From an uncultured Collinsella sp. (GTDB lineage Bacteria > Actinomycetota > Coriobacteriia > Coriobacteriales > Coriobacteriaceae), in NCBI GenBank assembly GCA_900754275.1, contig CAAECF010000045.1:1-41680 (forward strand): a stretch of DNA of 41,680 nucleotides, in the 5' to 3' direction. Position numbers and translations under genes: made by a program. Numbering within the stretch: the first letter of the stretch is position 1; each line of letters begins with the position of its first letter. Below the pieces are notes generated by a model. It made no database searches and was not told the origin of the DNA. It saw nothing but the letters and a program-made list of their open reading frames with translations. Below are positions 7,246 through 15,013 of the stretch, in pieces.

Positions 7246-7782
7246 ATGTCTAAGCGTTGGTACGTCGTTCACACTTACTCCGGATACGAGAACCGCGTAA
7301 AGTCCGATCTCGAGCATCGTATCGAGACCATGGGCATGCAGGACCGTATCTTTGATATCGAGATTCCTATGGAGCGCGTCACCGAGATCAAAGAGGGTGG
7401 CAAGCGCGAGACCAAGGATTCCAAGATCTTCCCGGGTTATGTCTTGGTCCGCATGGAGATGGATGACGATGCTTGGACGTGCGTTCGTAACACACCTGGC
7501 GTCACCGGTTTCCTAGGCGGCAACGGTAAGCCCGCTCCGCTTTCCCGCGACGAGTACAACAAGATGACTCGTCGTCCCGGTAAGGGCGATTCGCCCAAGC
7601 GCACCTCGGTTGATATTCAGGTCGGCACGTCCGTCCGCGTCACCGATGGCCCGCTTACCGACTTTGATGGCAAGGTCTCCGAGGTTAACACCGAGGCTGG
7701 CAAGCTCAAGGTCACGCTGATGATCTTTGGCCGCGAGACGCCGGTCGAGCTCGACTTTAACCAGGTCGCTGTCATCGCTTAA
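7246..7782 (+). CDS. nusG: Transcription termination/antitermination factor NusG
   Basis: RNA polymerase-associated elongation factor that couples transcription to translation. At 178 residues it has the NGN domain first (KRWYVVHTYSGYENRVK), with the FPGYVLV strand typical of NusG, and a C-terminal KOW domain (about residues 125-178, GTSVRVTDGPLTDFDGKV). It directly follows secE. The 120-nt gap to rplK contains no clear terminator, so read-through into rplK is possible. Confidence 0.97.
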   Translation: MSKRWYVVHTYSGYENRVKSDLEHRIETMGMQDRIFDIEIPMERVTEIKEGGKRETKDSKIFPGYVLVRMEMDDDAWTCVRNTPGVTGFLGGNGKPAPLSRDEYNKMTRRPGKGDSPKRTSVDIQVGTSVRVTDGPLTDFDGKVSEVNTEAGKLKVTLMIFGRETPVELDFNQVAVIA

Positions 7783-7902
7783 GTTTTCGTCCGTTCGCGC
7801 GAGCGTGCTTCTTCTGTGACTGCTCATCTCAGGAGTGCTTCTAACACGTGCGTGCTTACGATATAGCAAGTACTTCACACTCGTGATTCGAAAGGAATGA
7901 CC

Positions 7903-8331
7903 ATGGCTGAGAAGAAGGTTGCCAACGTCATTAAGCTCCAGATTCCTGCTGGTGCAGCTAACCCCGCTCCTCCCGTCGGCCCCGCCCTGGGCGCTGCTGG
8001 CGTGAACATCATGCAGTTCTGCCAGGCCTTTAACGCCGAGACGCAGGACAAGAAGGGCGACATTATCCCCGTTGAGATCTCTGTCTACGAGGATAAGTCC
8101 TTCTCCTTCATCACCAAGACCCCGCCGGCGGCTCACCTCATCAAGAAGGAGCTGAACCTCAAGTCTGGTTCCGCTAAGCCCCAGGCCGACAAGGTTGGTC
8201 AGCTCTCCCAGGAGCAGCTCACCAAGATCGCCGAGATCAAGATGCCGGACCTCAATGCCAACGACATTGACGCCGCCAAGAAGATCATCGCCGGTACCGC
8301 CCGTTCCATGGGCGTCACCATCGCTGAGTAG
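7903..8331 (+). CDS. rplK: 50S ribosomal protein L11
   Basis: Protein of the GTPase-associated centre that binds 23S rRNA with thiostrepton-site partners. The 142-residue length equals that of E. coli L11. Recognisable blocks are the N-terminal PAGAANPAPPVGPALG and the C-terminal rRNA-binding part ending AGTARSMGVTIAE. The ATG at 7903 is chosen: GAAAGGA lies 6 nt before it, whereas it directly touches the alternative ATG at 7897. It is followed by rplA. Confidence 0.97.
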   Translation: MAEKKVANVIKLQIPAGAANPAPPVGPALGAAGVNIMQFCQAFNAETQDKKGDIIPVEISVYEDKSFSFITKTPPAAHLIKKELNLKSGSAKPQADKVGQLSQEQLTKIAEIKMPDLNANDIDAAKKIIAGTARSMGVTIAE

Positions 8332-8349
8332 CGATTTCTTATGGTAATG

Positions 8350-8375
8350 ACGGGTGCTCCGACCGGGGCGCCCGT
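8350..8375 (+). other. Hairpin between rplK and rplA
   Basis: An 11-bp stem (8350-8360 with 8365-8375, two G-T pairs) with the 4-nt loop GACC and no T tract. It could be a processing site or part of an L1-responsive leader; the sequence does not decide. Confidence 0.35.
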
Positions 8376-8448
8376 TAAATGTGTGCAATAGGGCACACGA
8401 TACGATGTGGGAGGGCTCACGCCCGTTTAACCACAGGAGGTAATGCAC

Positions 8449-9156
8449 ATGGCTAAGCATGGTAAGAGCTATAACGCCGCTGCCGAGAAGATCGACCGCG
8501 CCACGCTCTACACCCCCCTTCAGGCTGCCAAGCTCATCAAGGAGCTCGACACCGCCAAGTTCGACGAGACCGTCGAGGCCCACTTCCGTCTGGGCATCGA
8601 TACTCGTAAGGCTGACCAGAACATCCGTGGTTCCATCTCCCTGCCCCACGGCACCGGCAAGACCGTTCGTGTTGCCGTCTTCGCCGAGGGCGAGAAGGCC
8701 CGCGAGGCCGAGGCTGCCGGCGCCGACATCATCGGTTCTGACGAGCTCGTCGCCCAGATCCAGAAGGGCGAGATCAACTTCGACGCCGCTATCGCTACGC
8801 CGAACATGATGGCCAAGGTTGGCCGCATCGGTAAGATCCTTGGTCCCCGTGGTCTCATGCCGAACCCCAAGCTCGGCACCGTGACCATGGACGTCGCCAA
8901 GATGGTCTCCGAGCTCAAGGCTGGCCGCGTTGAGTACCGCGCCGACCGCTACGGCATCTGCCACGTGCCCCTGGGCAAGAAGTCCTTCTCTGAGCAGCAG
9001 CTCGTCGAGAACTACGCTGCCCTGTACACCGAGATTCTGCGCGTCAAGCCCTCTTCTGCTAAGGGCAAGTACGTCAAGTCCATCTCCGTGTCTTCCACCA
9101 TGGGCCCTGGCGTCAAGGTCGATCCCGCTGTCCAGCGTGACTTCCTGGCTGAGTAA
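8449..9156 (+). CDS. rplA: 50S ribosomal protein L1
   Basis: L1-stalk protein and usual autogenous repressor of the rplKA mRNA. The 235-residue length is normal. The conserved block RIGKILGPRGLMPNPKLGT is seen near residues 125-143, and VKSISVSSTMGPG near the end. The ATG at 8449 lies 9 nt after AGGAGG; the ATG at 8443 is too close to it. In many bacteria rplJ follows directly; here a terminator follows and rplJ lies 20 kb away. Confidence 0.97.
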   Translation: MAKHGKSYNAAAEKIDRATLYTPLQAAKLIKELDTAKFDETVEAHFRLGIDTRKADQNIRGSISLPHGTGKTVRVAVFAEGEKAREAEAAGADIIGSDELVAQIQKGEINFDAAIATPNMMAKVGRIGKILGPRGLMPNPKLGTVTMDVAKMVSELKAGRVEYRADRYGICHVPLGKKSFSEQQLVENYAALYTEILRVKPSSAKGKYVKSISVSSTMGPGVKVDPAVQRDFLAE

Positions 9157-9192
9157 CTGCTAGTTACTGCCTGAGTACAGCAAGCATTGCTA

Positions 9193-9233
9193 AAGAAACC
9201 CGGTTCTGCCTTGTGCAGGACCGGGTTTCTTGC
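9193..9233 (+). terminator. Terminator after rplA
   Basis: A 17-bp stem (9193-9209 with 9215-9231) with a 5-nt loop. It starts with AAGAAACCCGG and ends CCGGGTTTCTT, so it has A/T on both sides and can serve both this gene and the convergent minus-strand gene. Confidence 0.9.
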
Positions 9234-9247
9234 TATCGCGTCAAAAG

Positions 9248-9284
9248 CACCATAAAGGGGACAGTGTCCCCTTTATGGTGGTTA
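9248..9284 (-). repeat. GGGACA-type palindromic repeat, copy 1
   Basis: A perfect palindrome with 15-bp arms (9248-9262, 9266-9280) and loop AGT. On the minus strand the element begins TAACCACCATAAAGGGGACA, and its first three bases are the stop codon of the metallophosphoesterase. It belongs with the copies at 11960, 13062, 39713 and 41507. Confidence 0.65.
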
Positions 9285-9992
9285 CCAGGGTGTTCTGGCT
9301 GTTGAAGACTCGATGGCTTCGTGGCGTTTGAGCTCGCGGCGCATGGTTTGTGAGTTGAGCCAAGCTGCTTGCCAGCCGCGGATGGGGTAGTGCGTCTGGT
9401 CGAGCTCAAACTGCGTATAGCCGCAGGCGTTGATGATCGTCGTTCCACACACATGCTGACGCTCGCGCTGAAAATCGCAACCGTAGCTTTGGTGCACATG
9501 CCCGTGCACCATGTAGTCGGGATTCCAGGATTCGAGTGCTGTGTTAAAACACTCGAATCCTCGATGCGGCAGATCGTCCAGATCACCCATACCGGCGGCG
9601 GGTGCATGGGTAAGCAGAATGTCGCACCCGCCGACCATCCTAACCTTACGCGACAGCTTACGCATGCGCTTGGACATCTCGCGTTCGGTGTACATGTTGG
9701 CGCCGTCGCGATAACGCATGGACCCGCCAAGGCCCGCAATGCGAATCCCTCGGTACGTGTACACGCTGTCCTCTACGCAGATACATCCACCCGGTGCATG
9801 ACGTGCGTAGCGGTCATCGTGATTGCCGCGCACGTAGATGAGCGGTTTGTTGATGACCGTAACCAAAAACTCAAGATAGTCCGGGTCCAGATCGCCGGCG
9901 GACAAAATCAGGTCGACGCCCTCAAAGCGTTCCTTGCGAAAGCACTCCCAAAGGCATCGTTCTTCGGTATCGGCTATGGCAAGGATTTTCAT
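9282..9992 (-). CDS. Calcineurin-like metallophosphoesterase, altered first metal motif
   Basis: Probable metal-dependent phosphoesterase of 236 residues, cytosolic. Family motifs are GD (33-34) in SAGDLD, GNHDD (56-60), TH (128-129) in LLTHAP and HGHVH (163-167). The first motif, normally D-x-H, reads D8-T-E10, so a metal-ligand histidine is replaced by glutamate; activity or metal choice may differ. The start at 9992 overlaps the stop of the ParB-like/BMP gene by 4 nt, indicating translational coupling and a shared job. Substrate unknown; phosphodiesters, nucleotides or phosphoproteins are all possible. The stop codon lies inside a palindromic repeat. Confidence 0.85.
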   Translation of the reverse strand: MKILAIADTEERCLWECFRKERFEGVDLILSAGDLDPDYLEFLVTVINKPLIYVRGNHDDRYARHAPGGCICVEDSVYTYRGIRIAGLGGSMRYRDGANMYTEREMSKRMRKLSRKVRMVGGCDILLTHAPAAGMGDLDDLPHRGFECFNTALESWNPDYMVHGHVHQSYGCDFQRERQHVCGTTIINACGYTQFELDQTHYPIRGWQAAWLNSQTMRRELKRHEAIESSTARTPW

Positions 9993-11905
9993 AGGGCAGG
10001 GACTTTCGGCTCATCGTCGAGCTGCGGAATGGTGCCTACCACGTTATCCGCCAGCCAATTCATCTCGACAATCTGCGTGCTCGGCAGCGGAGGGAAGCCT
10101 TCGATCTGTACCACGCCGTTCTGACTGTGGAGCTCGCCGCCAAAGGGGTTGATGGATCCCTCGACAATGCCGTTGCGGAGCAACTGCACGAGTTTGCGCG
10201 TCTGGTAGGGTAGGCCCGGAGCGTAACGGATGTCGATAACGCCGGAGCTCATGCCGTACCAGTAGTTGACGGCGCGCACTTGGTTGTCATCGCTGGTCTC
10301 GTCCCACGTGCCGTGCAGAAGGCTGCGAACGATGAGCTCGTAGTAACGGCCCCAGTTCCATACCGGCATGGCGATGCCGGTAACCTTGCCATCGACCAGG
10401 CGGTGGAGTCCGTAGGCCGTAGGGTCTTCGAGCGACTTTGACATGTCAGCGCCGGTCATGACGCTCACGCTTTCGCGGCACATGGCCTCGGCGAGACCGC
10501 CGGCGGGCACATCGCCCCAGGTGAGGATAATTTGCGCGCGGGGGTCGAGCAGCGAGGCACCGATGGCAAAGGCATTGATCTCGCTGAGCGCGCCGGATGC
10601 GAAGACCGACGCGTGGTAGCCGATGCGATGGTTGTCCGCCATGCTGGCGGCAAGGGCGCCCAGGAGGAACTTGGCCTCGTACATCTTGCCAAAGTACGAA
10701 CGGACGCTTTGGTGGGGAAGGCCGATAGAGCAGTTAAGGAACCGAACCTGGGGATACTCAACGGCAGCTCTGAGCGTGTATTCCATCAGGCGGTGCGAGG
10801 TCGAGAAGATGACGTTGTCTCCATGTTTGACAGCCGTTTCCACGGCGGCGTAGAACACGTCCGGATCGTGACAGTCTTCGAACGCCTCGGTGCGCACGAT
10901 ACCGTCAAAGTGCTCATCGAGATACTGACGTCCTTGGTCGTGCAGACTGTCCCAGCTCGACGCCGCACAGGGGAACTCATGGATAAAGGCGATACGCAGG
11001 GGGTTGGCCGCCGAATAGACAGTCTTGCCCATAAAGAAGTTGAGCACGCCGGAGGTGGACTTGGCGGGCGACTCCTCCTCATCGACGCTCGGCGCTTCGA
11101 CAAGATCGACCTTGTCCTCGTCGTTTTTGCCGGCAATGACCAGCTCGCGCCAAATCTTGCACAGGCGGTTTACGACGATATCCGTCGGCGTATCCAGCAG
11201 GCGGTCCTGGTTGTACACATTGAGGTAGACGAGCATGGCGTCGGCGGGCGTAATGTCCAGGTGGTCGCCGCCTGCGCGAAGGTAGGCGCGCTTAAAGAGC
11301 AGGAAGGTGTGGCGCAGGTAGTCGACCTTTTTCTGCGGCCATTTTTCGATAAGGTTCCGACCGAGCATCTTGGCGAGCGTCTCGTAGCTTCCCTCACGCG
11401 AGAACTCGATTTCGTATAGGGGGCAGACGCGCCAAAACGCGCAGAATTCACCGTACAGGCGGCTTTCGACGGAATCCCATGTGCCGGGGTAGAGACGGGT
11501 GACCCTGGCCGAAACCGTTGGAGCGTCTAGGAATTTGAGGACACTGACGCGTTTGTTGCCTTCCTGGACATAGAACCGATGCATGAACTCGGTGACGATG
11601 ATGGGATCGCGATAGCCCTCGGTTACCTGGATGTCGTAGAGGTTGGACCACTTGCGGGCGAACTCAGTGTTAAACGGCAGCAGGGGCATAAAGTTGCATG
11701 AAAAGGCGGACTGACGGCCTTTGGTGACTGTGCCGACGACCATTTCGAGCGGAATATCCCTTAGGCCGACATTCTCTCGCTGACCTAAGGGGAGCTGGGC
11801 AACGAGGCTGTCGAGGTCCGTAAGGTACGGGTGCTCGCTTTGGCTGATGGCGCGACGGCGTCCCTGCTCGCCGCGCTTGCGTGCTTGACGATAGGCCTCT
11901 TCCAT
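9989..11905 (-). CDS. ParB-like domain fused to cytosolic BMP/PnrA-like binding domain
   Basis: A 638-residue protein with no signal peptide or lipobox. The N-terminal part (about residues 45-140) looks like a ParB/sulfiredoxin-fold domain: RDPIIVTEFMHRFYVQEGNK with EGNKRVSVLKF at 113-123. A helical linker (about 140-270) and an acidic stretch (DLVEAPSVDEEESPAK) follow. From about residue 300 to the end is a BMP-family periplasmic-binding fold (PnrA/Med type), with HDQGRQYLDEHF, FGKMYEAKFLLGALA, ADMSK and VWNWGRYYE as clear landmarks. BMP proteins usually bind purine nucleosides outside the cell; here the fold must act in the cytoplasm, so a nucleoside or nucleotide sensor is a reasonable guess. 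ATG 11905 follows AAGGGAG. It is coupled by a 4-nt overlap to the phosphoesterase. Biological role unknown. Confidence 0.8.
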   Translation of the reverse strand: MEEAYRQARKRGEQGRRRAISQSEHPYLTDLDSLVAQLPLGQRENVGLRDIPLEMVVGTVTKGRQSAFSCNFMPLLPFNTEFARKWSNLYDIQVTEGYRDPIIVTEFMHRFYVQEGNKRVSVLKFLDAPTVSARVTRLYPGTWDSVESRLYGEFCAFWRVCPLYEIEFSREGSYETLAKMLGRNLIEKWPQKKVDYLRHTFLLFKRAYLRAGGDHLDITPADAMLVYLNVYNQDRLLDTPTDIVVNRLCKIWRELVIAGKNDEDKVDLVEAPSVDEEESPAKSTSGVLNFFMGKTVYSAANPLRIAFIHEFPCAASSWDSLHDQGRQYLDEHFDGIVRTEAFEDCHDPDVFYAAVETAVKHGDNVIFSTSHRLMEYTLRAAVEYPQVRFLNCSIGLPHQSVRSYFGKMYEAKFLLGALAASMADNHRIGYHASVFASGALSEINAFAIGASLLDPRAQIILTWGDVPAGGLAEAMCRESVSVMTGADMSKSLEDPTAYGLHRLVDGKVTGIAMPVWNWGRYYELIVRSLLHGTWDETSDDNQVRAVNYWYGMSSGVIDIRYAPGLPYQTRKLVQLLRNGIVEGSINPFGGELHSQNGVVQIEGFPPLPSTQIVEMNWLADNVVGTIPQLDDEPKVPAL

Positions 11906-11959
11906 GATGTTGCTCCCTTAGTCGTTTAAACAACTATATGAACCATGGTACCACGAATG

Positions 11960-11999
11960 AAAACCACCACAAAGGTGCCTGTCCCTTTTTGGCGGGTTA
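11960..11999 (-). repeat. GGGACA-type palindromic repeat, copy 2
   Basis: On the minus strand it begins TAACCCGCCAAAAAGGGACA and ends in GGTGGTTTT. Its first three bases are the stop codon of mscS. The arms pair imperfectly. Confidence 0.6.
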
Positions 12000-12764
12000 G
12001 GCGATGATGGGGGCGATGGCACGGATGCAGGCGTCGGCTGCCGTGAAAGTAGTGCTGTCGTCGCTGACGATAAAGATGATCTTTCCTTTGATGCCAAAGT
12101 CGCCGATTTCGCTAAAGAGTACGTAGGGCTCCTTGTCAAAGCCCGAGATGGGAAGCACGGCGGCCTTGGTGGCGCTGGTCAGCTCGTCTGCCAGCACGTC
12201 AAGGGAAGCCCACTTGGACGTGTCCTTTACGGCAACGGGCACGGCCACGCGCCCAAAGGGCATCAAATGCACGAGTGTGTTCTTGGAAATGTTGGAGTTG
12301 GGCACAATGATGGTCTGTCCACAGGCATCCTCAATCGTTGTATGGCGCCAAGTGATGTCTTGGACCACGCCGGATACGCCGCCGACCTCGATATTGTCGC
12401 CGGGCTTGATGATGCCCATAAAGGTCACCTGCATGCCGCCGATAAGGTTTGACAGCGTGTCCTGAAAGCCGAGCGAAATGGCGATGCCGCCGACGCCAAG
12501 AGCGGCAACGAGGGCGTTTGCGTTAATGCCAAAGCAGTTGTCGAGGATAAAGCTGCCGCCGATCATCCAGATGACGGCCCGCGCGATGTTGATGAAGATA
12601 CTCGATGCCGGAAGCGGGTTATCGTCTCGGTTAAGCAGATGGTTCAGGGTCTTGGATACGACCTTGGCGGCGACGGCGGTGCCTATCGCCAAGATGACGG
12701 CCCAGATGATGTTGTGGACCCACCGTTGCTCAAAGAAATGAAGAATCGGCTCAAACAATTCCAT
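11997..12764 (-). CDS. mscS: Small-conductance mechanosensitive channel, MscS family
   Basis: Membrane channel that opens under tension to protect against hypo-osmotic shock. The 255-residue protein has hydrophobic helices at about residues 14-37 and 55-80, then the pore-lining helix rich in Ala/Gly (ANALVAALGVGGIAISLGFQ), then the beta domain (GDNIEVGGVSGVVQDITWRH) and a soluble C-terminal cage domain. The start at 12764 follows AGGAGG; a longer frame upstream would read through the pseudogene remnant. It lies immediately downstream of a truncated signal-peptide frame whose stop overlaps this Shine-Dalgarno sequence. Confidence 0.92.
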   Translation of the reverse strand: MELFEPILHFFEQRWVHNIIWAVILAIGTAVAAKVVSKTLNHLLNRDDNPLPASSIFINIARAVIWMIGGSFILDNCFGINANALVAALGVGGIAISLGFQDTLSNLIGGMQVTFMGIIKPGDNIEVGGVSGVVQDITWRHTTIEDACGQTIIVPNSNISKNTLVHLMPFGRVAVPVAVKDTSKWASLDVLADELTSATKAAVLPISGFDKEPYVLFSEIGDFGIKGKIIFIVSDDSTTFTAADACIRAIAPIIA

Positions 12765-12778
12765 GTAGGGAAAACCTC

Positions 12779-12942
12779 CTAATGATCGTCCAACCATGAT
12801 ACCCACCAAGAAGCCCGTCCGATCACATCGGACGGGCCGATAACTTGAGATGGGGCGGTCGCGGTGGCGTAAGCTGGGGCGCCGGCGAGCACGCCGGTAA
12901 GGAGTGCGGCGGTCAAGCAAGACGGGGAAGAGGTCTTTTCAT
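12779..12942 (-). pseudogene. Remnant of a secreted-protein gene (signal peptide only, frameshifted)
   Basis: After AAGGA, ATG at 12942 reads MKRPLPRLA and hits TGA. One inserted base there would restore LTAALLTGVLAGAPAYA and then TATAPSQVIG, together a typical Sec signal peptide with an AYA cleavage site. The shifted frame continues to a TAG at 12779-12781, inside the mscS Shine-Dalgarno region, and a hairpin (12813-12837) lies where the mature protein should be. This reads as a decayed or deleted secreted-protein gene. It could instead be an unrelated open frame; the evidence is the signal-peptide pattern alone. Confidence 0.4.
12813..12837 (-). terminator. Hairpin upstream of mscS
   Basis: An 11-bp perfect stem (12813-12823 with 12827-12837) with the 3-nt loop CAC. 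The following minus-strand bases are TTCTTGG, so termination would be weak. It separates the signal-peptide remnant from mscS. Confidence 0.5.
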
Positions 12943-13006
12943 GGCAGTTTCCTTAGTCCTTAGCCAGAATGTCTGGTTGAATATCGGATTATCGACATAA
13001 TATGCG

Positions 13007-13046
13007 AAAACCGCCGCAAGGGCGCTTGTCCCTTAGCGGCGGTTTT
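13007..13046 (-). terminator. Terminator of the tryptophan-type ABC operon
   Basis: AAAACCGCCGC (13007-13017) pairs with GCGGCGGTTTT (13036-13046), with further inner pairing of AAGGG and CCCTT. The A/T tracts at both ends suit bidirectional termination. Confidence 0.75.
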
Positions 13047-13061
13047 GACGTTTGCGCAGAT

Positions 13062-13102
13062 AAAACCTGCCAAAATAAACCTGTCCCTTTTTGGTAGGTT
13101 TA
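13062..13102 (-). repeat. GGGACA-type palindromic repeat, copy 3
   Basis: Arms AAAACCTGCCAAAA (13062-13075) and TTTTGGTAGGTTTA (13089-13102) flank a 13-nt loop TAAACCTGTCCCT. The outermost TAA on the minus strand is the stop codon of the ABC ATPase gene. Confidence 0.7.
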
Positions 13103-13894
13103 GCTTAGCAGCATGCGGTCGTTGGCGAGCTCGCCGCCCGAGACCTCCTCGAATTTCTGCAGCAGGTCGGCCACGGTGAGCGACTTCTTCTCATCGCCCG
13201 CCACGTCGTAGATCACATGGCCCTCGTGCATCATGATCAGACGGTTGCCCAGACGGATGGCGTCGTTCATGTTGTGCGTGACCATGAGCGTGGTCAGGTG
13301 GTTCTCGTCGACAATCTCCTCGGTCAGGTTGAGCACCTTAGAGGCCGTCTTGGGGTCGAGGGCCGCAGTGTGCTCGTCGAGCAGCAGCAGGCGCGGCCTG
13401 GTGAGCGTGGCCATCAGCAGGGTGAGTGCCTGGCGCTGGCCGCCCGAGAGCAGGCCGACCTTGGCGTTGAGACGCGTGTCCAGACCAAGGTCCAGGCGCT
13501 TGAGCAGCTCAACGTACTCATCTTTCTCGGCCTTGGTGACGCCCCACGAAAGGCCGCGACGCTGGCCGCGACGCTTGGCGAGGGCCAGGTTCTCGGCGAT
13601 TTGCATGTCGGCAGCGGTACCGCGCATGGGGTCCTGAAACACGCGGCCCAGGTACTTGGCGCGCTGCGACTCGCTCAGGCGCGAGATGTCGGTGCCGTCG
13701 AGCTCAATAACGCCCGAATCGAGCGGGTACACGCCGGCGATCATGTTGAGCAGCGTGGACTTGCCGGCGCCATTGCCGCCGATCACGGTTACAAAGTCGC
13801 CGTCATTCAGGGTGAGGTCGACGCCGGTGAGCGCGCGCTTCTCGGTGACGGTGCCCTTGTTAAAGGTCTTCTTGACGTGCGAGAGCTTAAGCAT
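13100..13894 (-). CDS. ABC transporter ATP-binding protein (tryptophan/ABC_sub_bind type)
   Basis: Cytoplasmic ATPase of the importer encoded with the two genes upstream. It has Walker A GGNGAGKST, a Q-loop in VFQDP, signature LSGGQRQALTLLMA, Walker B LLLLDEH and the switch histidine in VTHNM. The 264-residue start MLKLSHVKKTF at 13894 is chosen; an ATG three codons earlier is possible, but the spacing to the purine-rich AAGGGGG is then zero. It overlaps the permease end by 8 nt. The stop codon lies in a palindromic repeat. Confidence 0.92.
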   Translation of the reverse strand: MLKLSHVKKTFNKGTVTEKRALTGVDLTLNDGDFVTVIGGNGAGKSTLLNMIAGVYPLDSGVIELDGTDISRLSESQRAKYLGRVFQDPMRGTAADMQIAENLALAKRRGQRRGLSWGVTKAEKDEYVELLKRLDLGLDTRLNAKVGLLSGGQRQALTLLMATLTRPRLLLLDEHTAALDPKTASKVLNLTEEIVDENHLTTLMVTHNMNDAIRLGNRLIMMHEGHVIYDVAGDEKKSLTVADLLQKFEEVSGGELANDRMLLS

Positions 13895-14810
13895 CTGCCT
13901 CATCCCCCTTCGTGTAGGAGCTGCGGAGCTTATAGCGCTCCCAAACCACGGGCACGCACAGGGCCACGGCGACGATCACGGCGGAGAGCAACTTCATGTC
14001 GTTGGCGTCCATGCCCAACTGCAGCACGATGGCGCGGATAAGGAAGTACACCACGGAGCCAAAGACGGCGGAGGCAAGACGGACGCTAAACTGCGTGAGG
14101 CCGCCGGGCAGCAGACGGCCGAGCACCTCACCGATAACAATGGCGGCAAGACCGATAACGATGGCACCGGTGCCCATACCAATGTCGGCATACTTCTGGC
14201 TCTGGCAGATAAGCGCGCCCGAAAGGCCGATGAGGGCGTTGGAGAGCACGAGGGCGATCATCTTGGTGGAGTTGGTGTTGACGCCCAGAGCGCGGATCAT
14301 GTACTCGTTGTTGCCGGTGGCGCGCAGCGCCGAGCCGATCTCGGTGCCAAAGAACCAATACAGGATGGCAACGATAGCCACGGCGAGCAGGATGCCCAAG
14401 ATGATGGCAACGGTGGACTGCGGCAGACCGGTCATATTGCTGACGGCCGAGAACACGGTGCCCTTGGCAAGAATTGGCGTATTGGACTTGCCCATGATGC
14501 GCAGGTTGATGGACCACAGGCTGATCTGGGTGAGGATTCCGGCGAGGATCGCGGGAATCTCGAAGACGGTGGTCAAAATGCCCGTGACGGCACCCGCGAT
14601 GGCGCCGGCGCACATACCGGCCAGCACGGCGAGCAGCGGGTCGACGTTGTTATTGACGATGAGCACAGCGCAGACGCAGCCGCCGAGGGCAAAGCTGCCG
14701 TCGCAGGTCATATCGGGAATGTCGAGCAGGCGGAACGTGATAAACACGCCAAGCACCATAATGCCCCAGAGGACGCCCTGCGAAACGGCGCCCTGCAATG
14801 CAATGAGCAT
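13887..14810 (-). CDS. ABC transporter permease (tryptophan/ABC_sub_bind type)
   Basis: Membrane component of the importer, 307 residues with about eight to nine hydrophobic helices, of the branched-chain amino acid/ribose-like permease superfamily. The LDIPDMTCDGSFALGG segment near residues 29-44 is typical of the permeases paired with ABC_sub_bind binding proteins. The ATG follows AGGAGG by 8 nt. It lies about 200 nt after the binding-protein gene, behind a hairpin, and overlaps the ATPase gene. Confidence 0.9.
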   Translation of the reverse strand: MLIALQGAVSQGVLWGIMVLGVFITFRLLDIPDMTCDGSFALGGCVCAVLIVNNNVDPLLAVLAGMCAGAIAGAVTGILTTVFEIPAILAGILTQISLWSINLRIMGKSNTPILAKGTVFSAVSNMTGLPQSTVAIILGILLAVAIVAILYWFFGTEIGSALRATGNNEYMIRALGVNTNSTKMIALVLSNALIGLSGALICQSQKYADIGMGTGAIVIGLAAIVIGEVLGRLLPGGLTQFSVRLASAVFGSVVYFLIRAIVLQLGMDANDMKLLSAVIVAVALCVPVVWERYKLRSSYTKGDEADA

Positions 14811-14912
14811 GCTTCATACCTCCTAGGATAGGGTGGACACGTGATTCACCATAATAGCGGTAACAATGCATAGAAGAGCTGCGGACAGACGTTTTGTTTT
14901 ACCTGAAACAAG

Positions 14913-14946
14913 CAGGGCGGACGCCGGTCTACAGCGCCCGCCCCTG
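14913..14946 (-). terminator. Intra-operon hairpin between binding protein and permease
   Basis: The minus strand folds CAGGGGCGGGCGC against GCGTCCGCCCTG with one bulged G, followed by CTTGTTT. It is probably a partial terminator that keeps the binding protein more abundant than the permease and ATPase, as is usual for importers. Confidence 0.5.
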
Positions 14947-15013
14947 TGGCTCAGATATTGAATAACGCAGCTAAAGCGCGAGCACGGGCTCTAGACGCAT
15001 GCCGCGTATAGCA

